Positions 53,853 through 64,000 of a stretch of DNA of 64,000 nucleotides are shown piece by piece. A program made the translations under genes and the position numbers. The notes under the pieces were generated by a model that did no database searches, had not been told where the DNA came from, and saw only the letters and a program-made list of their open reading frames with translations. The stretch lies in contig CM020620.1 in assembly GCA_009829735.1 (NCBI GenBank), positions 24,588,020 through 24,652,019 on the forward strand. The letters are read 5' to 3'. The DNA is from Pyropia yezoensis (Eukaryota > Rhodophyta > Bangiophyceae > Bangiales > Bangiaceae). The stretch's first letter is position 1. Each line of letters begins with the position of its first letter.

Positions 53853-55627
53853 CTACTTGCGCGCCAGCTTCTCACTGATCACCGACGGGGACACGCCCGC
53901 CACCCACCGGTCCAGCGCGTCCATGGTGTCCCTGTCCCCCGCAGAGAGGCGCAACGGAGCAAAGATTCCACGCAGACCCGCCCTCCGGCGCAGCCGCAAC
54001 CATCGCCGCAGCCAGAGTAACAGGAATAGCAGCAACAGCAGCAGCAGCACCGACACCACCACACACACACGCCACAATCAATGGGTCGCAGCCACACCAC
54101 AGACCGTGTCTGCCCGTCAGTAGTTGTGACCCCTACCAACGGCGCCCCGTGACGCCGCCCCGGGCGTGTGCAAGAGCCCACTCGCTCAGTCCGCTGCGCC
54201 CCCGCACCGTCGTCTCGCTCCCACACCCCGCCCCTCCCCTCTGCCTCCCCCCTGCCGACGGCACCCCCCGTCGCCCGCCCTCCCGCCCAGCTGGCCTGCC
54301 TCCCGCCCACTGCGCCGCCTCCCCACACCCAACCTCCCCCTCACCTCCGCCTCCCTTCCCGCCCCCCCACGTACCAGGTCACGTCTTCAATCGTCTCCCG
54401 CTCCCCCCGGCTGAGCTTGCCCAGCACGTGGCCCGCCCACGCTTCGCCATTGCCCAGCCCCCCCCGCGGGGCGCCCACCCCCACCTTGAAGCGCGCATAG
54501 TCGGGGCTTCCCCCCAGAGTCGCCTGGATGCTCTTGAGCCCATTGTGGCCGCCGGCGCTGCCCTTTTCCCGCACCCGCACCGCCCCGACGGGCAGCGCCA
54601 TGTCGTCCGCAACAACCACCACCGCCGAGGGGGGGAGCTTGTAGTAGCGCATCGCCGCCCCCACCGCCGTGCCACTACGGTTCATAAAGGTGGTGGGCTT
54701 GAGGAGGTAGAGCGTCTGCTCGGGTGGCGGCCCGCCGCCGCCTCCGCCGCCACCGCCGCCACCACCACCGACCCAACCGTCACTGCCGGCCAGCACCCGG
54801 CCCGCCGCGGCGGGCAGCCGCACCCGCGCGACCGCCACGTCGGCCGACAGCCCCCGGGCGGGGCGGAAGGCCGCCCCGTGGCGCGCGGCGTAGGCGTCGA
54901 GGACGGCAAAGCCCACATTGTGGCGGGTCCCCGTGTACGTTGCGCCCGGGTTGCCCAGCCCCACCACCAGCACCCGCGGGGGGAGCGGCCGCGGCGGCGG
55001 GGGGGGCGCCTTTGGCCGCGCCTTGCGCTGCCGCCGGGGGGTCGCCGCCGCCACCGCCGCCGCCGCGTCGGTCCCCACCGCCGCCACGTCGGTCCCCACC
55101 GCCGCCACGTCGGCCCCCGCGTCAGTCCCCGCGTCTGACCCCGCGTCTGTCCCCGCGCCGGTCCTCGCCGCCGCCGCCGCCGCCGCTGCCGCCGCGGCCG
55201 AGCGTGACTTGGCGGCCGGGACGGCCGCTTTGGTAGGGGCGGTCGAGGCGGGGGTGGTCGGCGGCGGGGGCGCGCGGGCCGCCTCTGCCGCAGCCGCCGC
55301 CGCCTTGAACGCCGCCGCCATGGCACTGACAGGGGGTGGGGGCAGGGCACCCCCCCCCGGACGGCCGCCGCCGCCACCCCCGCCGCCGCCCTTGCCACCC
55401 CCGCCGCCGGCCGTTGTCGCAACGACGGTGCGAAAGCCGCAGTGGCGTGGGGGAACCGCCTCCCGGCGGCGGACCGGCACGGGTGGTACCCGCACGCCGC
55501 GCCACCCACGGCACGCTACAGAGGCGGCGGCAGCGGCGGCGGCCGCGCCGCCGCCGCCGCCGCCGCCGGGGGGGGCGGGCGCCAGGACGGCAAACGCCGA
55601 CCGGCACAGGCGAGAGCGGGACGCCAT
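53853..55627 (-). CDS. PTH: Peptidyl-tRNA hydrolase (bacterial Pth type), two exons, long N-terminal extension
   Basis: Exon 1 is 55627-54375, exon 2 53931-53853; the intron (54374-53932) begins GTACGT and ends AG, phase 2. Together they give 443 aa. The enzyme frees peptides from prematurely released peptidyl-tRNA. Residues 1 to about 213 are low-complexity Ala/Gly/Pro with a basic N-terminus (MASRSRLCRSAF), probably organelle targeting plus expansion. The catalytic domain begins with RVLVVGLGNPGATY, followed by TRHNVGF (catalytic His), TFMNRSG, DDMALPVGAVRV and GSAGGHNGLKSI, all hallmark Pth motifs. The GNGEAWAGHVLGKLS segment continues through the splice to DTMDALDRWVAG, as the family's C-terminal helix does. 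A poly-Gly insert sits between WVGG and PPPEQ. Confidence 0.88.
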
Positions 55628-57140
55628 GGTGGGAAGAGGGGCAGTGATAGGGACGGAGGGGTTGGGCGATGGGCCTCGTCGGGGGGGGAGTCGCAGGGGG
55701 CGAAAGGCCAGATGGGGGAGGGGGTGGGAAGGAGGACGTCCAGGAAGGAAGCGGTCTGGGGCGGGAGGGCCGCAGCGCACGGTGACTCGCCGCGCCCCAA
55801 CGACGGCGGCGCTGCGCCGTCAAACGCAGGAACTCAGCGGACCGAACCCCCCCCCCCCACAGCGGCCCTGGGGGTTTGGGCGACTGTGCACTGGCGAGTG
55901 GCAGAGCAAACTTCGCACATGGCTCTGCACAGATTGTGAGAAACCGTGGTAAAATAGCACTCGACTGCACGCGCATGCATTGATCTGCATCGTCATCTGT
56001 CTGGTACTTGAAATACCAGATTACACCGAAGTCACTCAATGCTCGGCCGCCCAGACGTAACGCTCTTGTCCTCGAGACGTCCGTTTGAGAGATGGACGGA
56101 CCACAGACTTCCACACGGGTATGACGGTGCTATGCGCTCGCCACGCAATCCCGATCCTGGGGATTGTGTGGGCACCAACACTCATCAACTACTGCTGCAC
56201 GCGCATGACGAGTGGCCATTCCTTAACACACGGTGATCCGAGCGCGTCGCGTTCGAGACGGCATATGTGTGTGTTTCTGTGCCGTGGTTGGTACGGCAAA
56301 GTGCGTTTCCGTGCTATGTAGCTGCTCTGGACGAGGACCGTGGGTCACGGTGAAAAAAACATGGTCACTCGGGTCCCCCTCTTCGTTCTCTACCTGTAGA
56401 CATAAAACGCGTCTCGGGCACCCCGGATGGTGTACTCAGAAGGCCTGCGGGGCGGCGCCCCGTATTATCGCGCTCTGTGGGGCCTGTGAGGCCGATTCGC
56501 ACTGCACCTGCACGTGTTCGCACTGGTCCAATGCGGTCGATTTTCGTTGCGTTCCGGTTCACGGGTTTGACGGCGCAGCGCGGTCGAGTCCTCTCTCGCT
56601 GCCGAAGTGGGGTTGAGCCCCCCGGCTGTGGCCCAGATAGGACATTGGGACCCATTTCAATATTCATTATCCACCACGTGTCTTTCGTCACCTGATCTGC
56701 AAGGTTCGGGACGCTCGCCGCGTAAACACTGCCAGTCCGCTTCGAATTGCCCACACGAGTGGGGGAGGAGGGTGGTTGGCCTCTTGTTCCCCCCTGTTCT
56801 TTGCCCTGCCCCCTTTCTCTCGTCCGCGCTGCCGCAGCCGCCGCCGCCGCTGCGGCCGTGACCGTCACCGCCACCGCCGCTGCCGCCGCCGCCGCTGCCG
56901 CCGTCCCCGTCTGCGCTCCTGCGGCGGCAGTGGCGGCAGTGGCGGTGGCGGCAGCAGCTGCGGCGGCGGCCGGCTCCCCCCCCCACCGGGTCGGCCATCC
57001 CCATCCCCTGGCCCCCCCTCCGCCCTGGTCCCACCTGACCAGCCCCCCCCCCCCCCTTCCTTCCCTTACATTGACCCCCACCTGGCCCCGCCCCACTGCT
57101 CTCCCCCTTCCTCCCTTCCCCATCCCCATTGGGACGGCGC
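55628..57140. other. Intergenic region between divergent genes
   Basis: About 1.5 kb between the PTH and Nudix starts. It includes GCC/CCG-rich tracts (56830-56970) that are open in several frames and a less GC-rich middle part (about 55930-56760). No gene is supported; promoters of both neighbours should lie here. Confidence 0.45.
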
Positions 57141-58141
57141 ATGGCGCGGGGCTTCCTCCCCCCCTCCCCGTCCTCGCGCGCCCGCCGGCGGGCGACGGCG
57201 GCCATGGGCGGCCTGGCCGTCGCCGCGCTCGCCGCCGTTGCCGTCCTCGCTGCCACCCAGGGGGGGGTGGTGGTGCCACCTGCTGCTGCTGCTGCCGCTA
57301 CTGCCAGCGCCGCGGCCCTGCCGGCCGTGCGGCGACCCGCCGCGGCGGGGCGCGACGGGGTGCACCCCGCCGCCGCCGCCGCGGTCGCCGCCGCCCCCGC
57401 CGGGCAGTGTGCACACCCCCGCTTGCGGGAAGCGGCGGGCGGTGCGCTCCTAGCCGCCCTCCCCAACACGGCCTACACCATCCTGTCAGACACGGTCGTC
57501 TACTCCCGCTACGCCCGCATGTACGACCGGCGGGTGGGCACCCCGGCGGGCCCCATTTCGTACGACGTCCTAGGGCGGGTGTGGAAGGCACGGGGGCGGG
57601 GGGCAGAGGGGGGCGGGGACAAGAAGGCCGCCGACGGCGGCGGCTCCTTTGCGGTCGTCATTGCGGTGCCCTACGACGCGGTGAGCCGCACGTTTACGCT
57701 CATCCGGGAGTACTCGCCCGCCCACGGGCGGCGGGTGTATGGTTTTGCGGGGGGGGGTGGTGGAGGCGGGGGAGGCCCCCGCCGCCGCCGCTGCGAGGGA
57801 GATGGAAGAGGAGACCCGCGCCGTCTGTGCAGGGAGCGAGGGGGGCGGCGGCGGCGGCAGCGGCGGCGGCGGCGGCGCGTGGGTGGACCTCCTCGGTGAG
57901 CCCGAGGCCGCGGCGGGGGCGCCTCAGGACAAGTACCAGCGGGAGGTGGTCCATTACTACCTGTGCACCGCTGCCGTGCCGGTGGGCGCCGGCGCCGGCC
58001 GCCCGCGTGACGCGGACGAGGTGATGGACGTGCTGTCGGGGGTGACCGCCGCGGCGCTGCGGACGGTCGTGAGGGGGGGGGGGGATGCAGGCCAACTTTA
58101 TGGCCGCCGCGCTGCTGGCGTTGGATGAACTTGGCCTGTGA
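57141..58141 (+). CDS. Nudix hydrolase with N-terminal membrane/targeting segment; two frame breaks at G-runs
   Basis: From ATG 57141 (MARGFLPP), a basic N-terminus is followed by a hydrophobic segment (GGLAVAALAAVAVLAA). The Nudix fold region begins with FAVVIAVPYDAVSRTFTLIREYSPAHGRRVYGFAGG. The Nudix box follows in another frame: VVEAGEAP then REMEEETRAVC (G-x5-E-x7-REUxEE). The frame change falls in a run of nine Gs (57749-57757); eight would keep the frame. A second run of twelve Gs (58073-58084) precedes MQANFMAAALLALDELGL and TGA at 58139-58141, again one base out. The overall pattern suits an ADP-sugar/NDP-sugar pyrophosphatase, but the substrate cannot be read from it. Either the sequence has homopolymer errors or the gene is broken. 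Confidence 0.65.
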
Positions 58142-58487
58142 GGGGTGGGGGGCATGGGGGGGGGGAAGGGGGGGGCGGTGGGGGTGGACGGCGGTCCCGG
58201 CCTGCCGAGCGCACCCCGCATTGGCGTGCGCGCGGTTCGGACGGTGGGAGCGACGTTGTATATTTTTTTATTCGCGTCGCTTGGGCCCCACGAGCGTCCG
58301 CGGCCAACGAGCGCTGGCGGTGGCGGTCACGCGGTGGCGGTTGGCGCCTTTCCTGACGGTCGCCTCGTTTGCCATGCCCGGCGCCTGCAGGGGCCGTTGC
58401 CAGCGGCTGCCGACAGGGCCCGCCGACCGGGGGCTGCCACACATGCGCCGCTGCCGCCGGCGCCTCCCCCCCCCCGGCGCGCGCGGG
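58142..58487. other. Short gap between convergent Nudix and ALG3 genes
   Basis: G-runs and GC-rich sequence, no supported feature. Confidence 0.4.
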
Positions 58488-60263
58488 TCAGCGGCGCTTG
58501 GCCGCCTGGCCCCCCCTCTGGGCCCCCTCGTCTTCCCACACGGCCGGCGACGGCGCGTGCCACAGCCCTACCAGCAGCACCGCGTGGGCGGCGTGCAGCG
58601 CCGCCGCCGCGACCGGCCGGGGCGGGTAAATGTTAAACACCCCCTCAATGACCGCAACGACGCCCAGGTGGGCGGCGACGCGGGCGGCCCAGGCGGCGCC
58701 CCCCCCCCCGCGAGGCCCGCCGGCCGGCGCGCCCGCGGCGATGACGGCTAGCCACGGCAGGCTGTGCCAGTACCACGCGTAGAACTGGTAGTGGAGGGTG
58801 CGGGCGGCGGCGACGCCAATGAGGTTGGCGGTGAGGAGGGAGCGGAGGGTGTGGGCGGGGGTGAGCCGCCGGTGGGGGTAGGCGGTTGCCCACGCCCACC
58901 AGCCCGACGGGGCGTCGGTGGCGGGGGCGGTGGCGGCGGTCGTGGCGGCGGCAGATGCGGTTGGGGGGAGGCGCTGCTTGGGAGCCGAGACGCCGGGTGC
59001 CGCCCCTGGCGCGTCGGGGGGGGTGGTGGCTGTGGCGGCGGCGGCTGCCGTGGCATGTCGCCCGCCGCCGTCGCCGTCGCCGCCGCCGCCCAGGAGGCGG
59101 TCGAGGCCGACGAGCCCCGGCAGACCGCCGCTCGCGGCCGCCCACCGGGTGTGGCCAAACGCGAGGAGGAGCCCCAGGTGAAGCCCCAGCAGCGACCGCG
59201 AGAGGGTGGCCGACGCAAACGTGTCGGCCGAGTAGGCGGCGCCATTGACCGACCACTTTTGGAGGAACGCGCGGCTCAGTTCAAACGCCTTGGCCACGTA
59301 CGCCGCCGCCTCGGCGCGGCCGGCGGTGAGGAAGGGGGCGCCCACCACCAGCTGCACCACCCCGGCAAGGCCAATGAGGGCGGTGCCGCCCAGCGGCCCG
59401 CGGGCCTGGAAGAGGAGCACCGCCAGGCCCGGCGCCAGCAGCAGCGCGTTCATCTTGATGCCCACCGCCAGGGAGTAGATGACGGTGCCCGCCGCCCAAG
59501 CGTTGTGGGCAAAGAGGAGGAGGGAGGCGGCGACGACGGCCGCCTCGACGCCGTCATTGAAAAAGCGGAGGACGTACAGGGAGAGAACCCGCCGGGAGAA
59601 GGGCAACAGGAGGCATGGGAGGAGCAGGGATACCAGCGCCACGCGCGCCGCTGTTGCGGGGGAAGGGCGCGGGGAGGTGGCGGTGCCAGCGGCGGCGCCA
59701 GCGGCGTCGGCGTCAGAGGCGCCGGTTAAGGGCGCCCCCCCCCGCTTGCCGCCGCCTGGGGCATCGACGACGACGCTCCCCCCCCCCGCCCGCCCGCCCC
59801 CCCAAATGCCACCGCCCTCACCCCCTCGGCGAGCAACCACGTACGCCCGGCGGTAGGCAGCGACGTACAGCCCAACGGTGGCGGCGTGGAGGAGCGCAAA
59901 CGCCCCCCCCACCGCCGCCGGCGACGGCAACGCCGCCAGCCCCGCGTAAACGTACAGGAACACGGCCGGGTAGACGAGCGGCCCCGTCCCCCCCCGGATG
60001 GCGCCGTAGTTGCGCTCCCCCGCCGCCGCCGTCCGCACCTGCGCCACGTACGCCGCCCAGTCGATTTCCGTGTAGGGCACGGCGGCCGCCACCGCCGCCG
60101 CCGCCGCCAGGTCAGCGGCAATGAGCGCGGCGGCGGCGGCGGGGAAGGAGCGGTCGGCGGCGGTGAGGGCGGCGTCGATGGCGCGGAGTAGGCGGCGCGG
60201 GAGGGTGTGGGGGGCGGAGGGGTGGAGGGGGGGGGCGGGGGACCGGCGGGTTCCGGGCGTCAT
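58488..60263 (-). CDS. ALG3: Dol-P-Man:Man5GlcNAc2-PP-Dol alpha-1,3-mannosyltransferase (ALG3)
   Basis: 591 aa, intronless, from ATG 60263 (MTPGTRRS). ALG3 adds the first lumenal mannose to the dolichol-linked glycan in the ER membrane. Family signatures in order: YTEIDWAAYVAQV, GERNYGAIRGGTGPLVYPA, LPFSRRVLSLYVLRFFNDG, TVIYSLAVGIKMNALL, FLQKWSVNGAAYS, and near the end RSLLTANLIGVAAARTLHYQFYAWYWHSLPW. Multiple hydrophobic segments match a multi-span membrane protein. It is longer than typical ALG3 proteins (about 440-460 aa) because of Gly/Ala/Pro inserts near residues 155-210 and 405-460. The ER-retrieval-like end AAKRR is basic. The frame is open upstream of 60263, but that part is unlike the family. 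Confidence 0.9.
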   Translation of the reverse strand: MTPGTRRSPAPPLHPSAPHTLPRRLLRAIDAALTAADRSFPAAAAALIAADLAAAAAVAAAVPYTEIDWAAYVAQVRTAAAGERNYGAIRGGTGPLVYPAVFLYVYAGLAALPSPAAVGGAFALLHAATVGLYVAAYRRAYVVARRGGEGGGIWGGGRAGGGSVVVDAPGGGKRGGAPLTGASDADAAGAAAGTATSPRPSPATAARVALVSLLLPCLLLPFSRRVLSLYVLRFFNDGVEAAVVAASLLLFAHNAWAAGTVIYSLAVGIKMNALLLAPGLAVLLFQARGPLGGTALIGLAGVVQLVVGAPFLTAGRAEAAAYVAKAFELSRAFLQKWSVNGAAYSADTFASATLSRSLLGLHLGLLLAFGHTRWAAASGGLPGLVGLDRLLGGGGDGDGGGRHATAAAAATATTPPDAPGAAPGVSAPKQRLPPTASAAATTAATAPATDAPSGWWAWATAYPHRRLTPAHTLRSLLTANLIGVAAARTLHYQFYAWYWHSLPWLAVIAAGAPAGGPRGGGGAAWAARVAAHLGVVAVIEGVFNIYPPRPVAAAALHAAHAVLLVGLWHAPSPAVWEDEGAQRGGQAAKRR

Positions 60264-60555
60264 GGTGGGGGGCGTAGTTGAGGGGGCTTGGGGGTTGACG
60301 CTGGGGGGGGACGGTGGCAGAGAAGGCTGGGGCGGGGGGGTTGAGGGAAACGGGGGGCGTGGACGCCAGAGAGGGGGGGACACCCCGCTGCGGGACACCC
60401 GCGGGGTGGTGGCAGTCGGCTGGTGGTGCTTCTTCGTGGAGAAGCAGGGTTGAGAGGTGATACTTATCATTTCAAAATTATCCAGTAAATTATCGCGAAA
60501 AGAAACGATCACGAGGCTGCCTATTCATATTTTTCAAACGGTCGACTAGTAGCAG
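60264..60555. other. Gap between ALG3 and the SANT-domain gene
   Basis: G-rich sequence followed by an unusually AT-rich stretch (about 60455-60550) ending in TAGTAGCAG, a possible splice acceptor for the coding sequence that starts at 60556. No upstream exon was recognised. Confidence 0.4.
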
Positions 60556-63500
60556 ACGTCATCTCCTTCTATTACACCGACAAGCTGCGGCTCAACCTCA
60601 AATCGCTTGCCAAGAGTTGCGCTATGAAGAGGCGCGGGGGTCGCAAGGCGGCCCTGCTGCGGCTTGCCAGTGAGACGCGCCCGCGCAGGGCTGTGGGTCA
60701 CAACTTTGGAAAGGGAGTGTGCCTCGGCTGGCTGTGCTCGCCGCGGCGGCGCAGGACGGCGCTCACGGCAGTCGCGGCCGGGCGCGTGATCAGCCTGAGG
60801 GTGGGTCTGGCGGAAGCCCTGCTTCCCACACGAGTACCACTGGCGTCTCGGCTGGTGCGGCTGCGTCGGCGCCATGGCCTGAAGATGACCTCGTCCAGCT
60901 GGTGCATGGCATGGCGCGACACGCAGATGACGCCGGCCTTGCCGACGGCCCACCTTCGCCCATCCGCGTCGCAGGTGTGCCAACGGAAGTAGCCTCCCCG
61001 TGGGCCAACATTGCCAAAGCGGTGGGGAGGGGGCGCTCGGCCATGGACTGCTGGGAGGCATACCGCCGATACAGGGTAGCGCTTTGCCTCGACGCGTTTG
61101 CGAGTAGAAGGTCGCCTTCACCCCCGCTACCGAGGGAAGGGATGACTGACAAGCAGGGCGCCTTCGAGTCTTGTGGGGCCGAGGAGGGGGGCGCCGTCGC
61201 TGCGGGGGTCGCTGGCGGGGCTGGTGCTGTGGGCAGTCGGGATGCATCTCGTGCTGCTAGTTTGGGCCCTCACCGGCCAAGAGGTGGACGTGGCAGCTGC
61301 GCCAAGGGATGCGAGCCCAATCGAGGCCATCACGGGTGTGGCCGTTAGTGGTGTGGTCGCGCCATCTTGCCGTGGCGGCCGCTCACTGCGCGTTGGACGT
61401 CGAGTGGGGATGCCCTCTGGATACTACTATGAGGGTGGGCGAGTAGCACCTGCCGGACCTGTGTCCCCACCACGCCCGGGGGGTGCTGGCGTAACTGCGC
61501 CCGTGGTACTGTACGGTTACGATCAGCGACTGCACGGGCCTCCGGCCGGTGGGTCAGCCGATGAAAGGCGGGGTCGTTCGGCCGCAACCGGCGGCGGAAG
61601 AAGAGGCACCGGATGGAGGGGGGGACGGACGGCGACACCTCTGGGTCCGGTGCGATCTCCGCGCATCGAGCATCAGAGGTTTGGCTCAGGTGGCGGCGCG
61701 GGCATTGCAGCCAGCGATGAGGCGGAAAACAGCGCCGCGGTGCAGCCGCTGGTCGGCAATGGGAGCATTGGCGCGGACCACAATCCCGTGGGCCTCTCTG
61801 CGACTGATGACGTGGGCGCGACGGTGCGGCCATTGGCGAGTTTTTGGGTGGTGGGCGGCGTGCGTCGCCGCCGCCGGCCACTGCGGACGCTACGGTGAAT
61901 GTGACGATTCCATCGGCGCCGAGCCGCTGGCCACCGAAGGCGACTCGCGGCCGAGTGCGGTCGCGGCGGCAGGCAGGTGTGAGAGGACGTATGAGCGCTA
62001 GTGATGCACTGCCACTGTCGCCGGCGGGCACCCTCGCCCGCGCGGCGAGCATCCCACCGTCGGAGATGGCTTTGGTGCCGCCAGCGGTGGCCAAGGCAGT
62101 GGCGCCCGTGGTGGCAGCTGCCGCCGAAGTGTCGTCATCTTTGGCGACTCGCGCTTTACGGGCCGTTGTGGCTTCCACGACGGTGGCCAAGGCGATATCA
62201 TCTCGGCCACCAACAGCGGCGCCGACACTCGCGCCCTTGGCCGTGCGCGACGCGCAAGCAGCGGCGCTGCCGGCTGCTCCACCCGCGTACAAGCCGCACG
62301 TCGGATCCATCGGCGCTCTTTCCTGTTGGAGCGGCGATGTCTGTCATGGCCCCCTCTCCTCCACATGGACCCGCTTGGACGGCGATGCTACAGAGCCACC
62401 TGTCGTCGGATGAAGGGCAAGTGCTGCCGCTGGCCCAGCCGCCGGCGCAGGCGCCTGCGGTGGCACCGCCGGTTGTCGGCGGTGTGCCGGCGGCGGCTCT
62501 CGAGCAGCTGCCAATGAACCCTCCTGCACCGCCCACCTCTGGCTTCTTTCCGCCAACCGGACCAGCGGTGTCACCTGGCCCGTCGGCGTCTCCCGTTCCG
62601 TCAACTCTGCTAGTCGCCCCCCTTGCTATGCTGCGCCCCCCTTCTGTGGCGCCGCCTCGCCCTCCTCGTGCCATGGTGGGCCTCCCGGTGCGGTTCCCGC
62701 CACCGTCTGCCAACTGGGCGGCTGAAGTGGTGTCCCGCTTCCGCGTCTTGCTCGCAAAGCATGGCAGCAACTGGCGGATGATTTGCCAGCAGTTGCCCAA
62801 CGTTCTCCCGTCAGAGGTGCTCAGCCACACGCTCGCCCACTATGAGCTGCCGGTAACGGCGGTGGTAGCACAGCCAGGGCGTGTGGACGAACATGTGGTG
62901 CATGAAGTGCAGCCGGTGCCGTCGGAGATGCAGCCTGTTCCCCCGGTGCAGCTGCCCTTGCTTCGGCAGGAACAGCAGGTGCCTTTGGTGCAGCCCGTGC
63001 GGCCGGCGGTGCAGCCTGTACATCCGACCGGGCAGCCCGTGCAGCAGGTCGTCTCGCCTGTGCTGCCGATGCTGCAACCGGTGGGGTCGCCCTTCCCGTC
63101 GGTGGTGCAGCCGGTGCGGCCCGCGCCGTCGGTGGTGCGACCTGTTCAGCCTGTGCAGCCAGCGGTGGAGCCCGTGCGGCCGGTGCAGCTGATGCAGCCC
63201 GTGAGCCCGGTGCAGCCGACGGAGCCTGTGGTGCAACCGGCGCGGCTAGTGCAGCCTGTGCAGCCGGGGCAGTACCTGCAGCCTGTGCAGCCGGGGCGGC
63301 ACCTGCAGCCGGCGCTGCCGGCAGTGCGACCAGTGCAGCCGGTGCAGCCGACGGAACGTGTTGTACAGCCGGCGTGGCGAGTGCAGCCTGTACAGCCTGT
63401 GCGGCCAGTGCAGCCAATGCCGCTGGCGTGGCCCGTGCAGGAGATGCAGTCGTCGATGCGGCCCGTGCAAGGAGTGTGGCCCACGCATCCGGTGGTGCTG

Positions 63501-63803
63501 CCGGTGCAGCCGCCCGTCCAGCCAACGTGGCAGGCGCAGCGAGCACGGACCGTACAGTCGGTACAGCGGTCTCAGCTCGCGGTGCAGCCGGTGCAGCCGG
63601 TGCAACCCGTGCAGCCAGTGCATCCGGTGGAGCCGCTGCCTGTGCAGGCCGTGTTGCCGTCGCAGCTGGTAGCACAGCAGCCATTTGTCGTCTTTGATCT
63701 GGAGGGCGAGATGGATGGTACACGCGTGGGGGGGAACGCCGGAAGGGAAAGCGCTAAGCCGCGCCCGCCGAGCTGGGCGTCGGGGGGGGGCGGGGAAGAG
63801 TAA
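60556..63803 (+). CDS. SANT-domain protein, NCoR/Snt1-like corepressor candidate; exon structure unresolved, 5' end missing
   Basis: Three SANT/Myb-like pieces lie on +. At 60556 the text VISFYYTDKLRLNLKSL...KRRGGRK matches the end of the first SANT domain of NCoR/SMRT-type corepressors (there D-C-V-L-Y-Y-Y...K-N-E-N-Y-K...RRG). In another frame, about 60860-61090: APWPEDDLVQLVHGMARH ... SPWANIAKAVGRGRSAMD, a second SANT-like domain. In the frame open to TAA 63801-63803 (from at least ATG 62337): NWAAEVVSRFRVLLAKHGSN and WRMICQQLPNVLPSEVLSH, a third. The C-terminal 250 residues are a Val-Gln-Pro/Arg-Pro repeat. Frame changes near 60670-60800 and 61350-62340 need introns or indels. NCoR homologues act in histone deacetylase complexes; that role is inferred from one domain match. 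Confidence 0.45.
62900..63660 (+). repeat. Val-Gln-Pro coding repeat (GTGCAGCCNGTGCAGCC type)
   Basis: Degenerate 15-18-bp units encode VQPVQP, VRPVQP and VQPVRP in the + frame. The tract is also open on the other strand, which produces spurious ORFs. Confidence 0.8.
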
Positions 63804-64000
63804 GGAGCGCACGAGCACATCACTTCGACTGGGTAGGCGACATGTCTATTCGCCGAGGTGCTGCAAGATGTCTGGGTACAGCAGATGCGCAGGGGGAAGG
63901 GTGGGGTGAAACCGGCGGGGAGGCGTCTCTGTGCCAGTGGCTGGTGGCTGGGCAGGCGGATGGCGAGGGCGTGGCCAGGAGAGTGGCGGTGTGACGGGCC
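63804..64000. other. Window end, no feature seen
   Basis: G-rich sequence after the stop of the SANT-domain gene. Confidence 0.4.

Noticed and set aside
56365..57279. Long minus-strand ORF overlapping the Nudix start
   Set aside because: Made of Gly/Arg/Ala low complexity antisense to GCC tracts and to the Nudix coding sequence.
61345..62310. Minus-strand ORF of 321 codons
   Set aside because: Ala/Arg-rich, no recognisable domain, opposite to the likely SANT-gene coding strand.
62821..63723. Minus-strand ORFs opposite the VQP repeat
   Set aside because: They arise from the repeat being open on both strands; the + frame carries the SANT-like domain.
1..64000. tRNA genes, rRNA genes, CRISPR arrays
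   Set aside because: No cloverleaf, rRNA signature or regularly spaced short repeat was seen by eye; a covariance-model search would be decisive.

Overview
The window comes from a eukaryotic nuclear genome, GC-rich and full of G/C homopolymers and GCC/GGC-type repeats. The right-hand genes have a eukaryotic character: GT-AG introns of about 314 and 443 bp, a Kozak-like start, an ER N-glycosylation enzyme (ALG3), a SANT-domain protein, and a small protein with a thylakoid-lumen-type targeting sequence. A photosynthetic alga is therefore likely. A bangiophyte red alga (Porphyra/Pyropia type) fits the style, but that is inference.

From 1 to about 49.6 kb the window is almost entirely chromodomain-bearing Ty3/gypsy LTR retrotransposons nested in one another. 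Heap 1: element D (+) begins left of the window. Its pol is split by element B (-, 224-9870, TSD GACCC), and its 3' part (chromodomain end, antisense ORF, polypurine tract, start of 3' LTR) runs from 9876 to about 13.6 kb. A degraded relative of B, element C (-), follows to 21549, then a piggyBac-type transposase fragment (about 21.7-22.35 kb). Heap 2: element E (-, 22351-49597) is split by element G (-, 27288-45406, TSD ACCGG). G is itself split by element RE1 (+, 32513-40511, TSD TTTAT). RE1 is young (two LTR differences seen by eye) and has open gag and pol. At the D/B and E/G junctions the pol reading frame continues once the insert and one TSD copy are removed.

The families share an architecture: LTR, a common 18-nt primer binding site, gag ending in a CCHC knuckle, and a -1 ribosomal frameshift site one codon before the gag stop (GGGAAAC in RE1/B, AAAAAAC in G, decayed in C and E). 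Pol follows (protease-RT-RNase H-integrase-chromodomain). Between pol and the 3' LTR lies a long ORF on the opposite strand. Recognisably related antisense ORFs occur in B, D, E and G, with remnants in C and RE1. This is the least expected system in the window.

From 49.6 kb to the end lies a host gene region: a two-exon lumenal-type protein (50.7-51.6 kb, +), an unrecognised protein with a Gly/Asp microsatellite (52.2-53.1 kb, -), a two-exon peptidyl-tRNA hydrolase (53.9-55.6 kb, -), a membrane-anchored Nudix hydrolase with two frame breaks at G-runs (57.1-58.1 kb, +), ALG3 (58.5-60.3 kb, -) and a partial NCoR/Snt1-like SANT protein with a Val-Gln-Pro repeat tail (60.6-63.8 kb, +).
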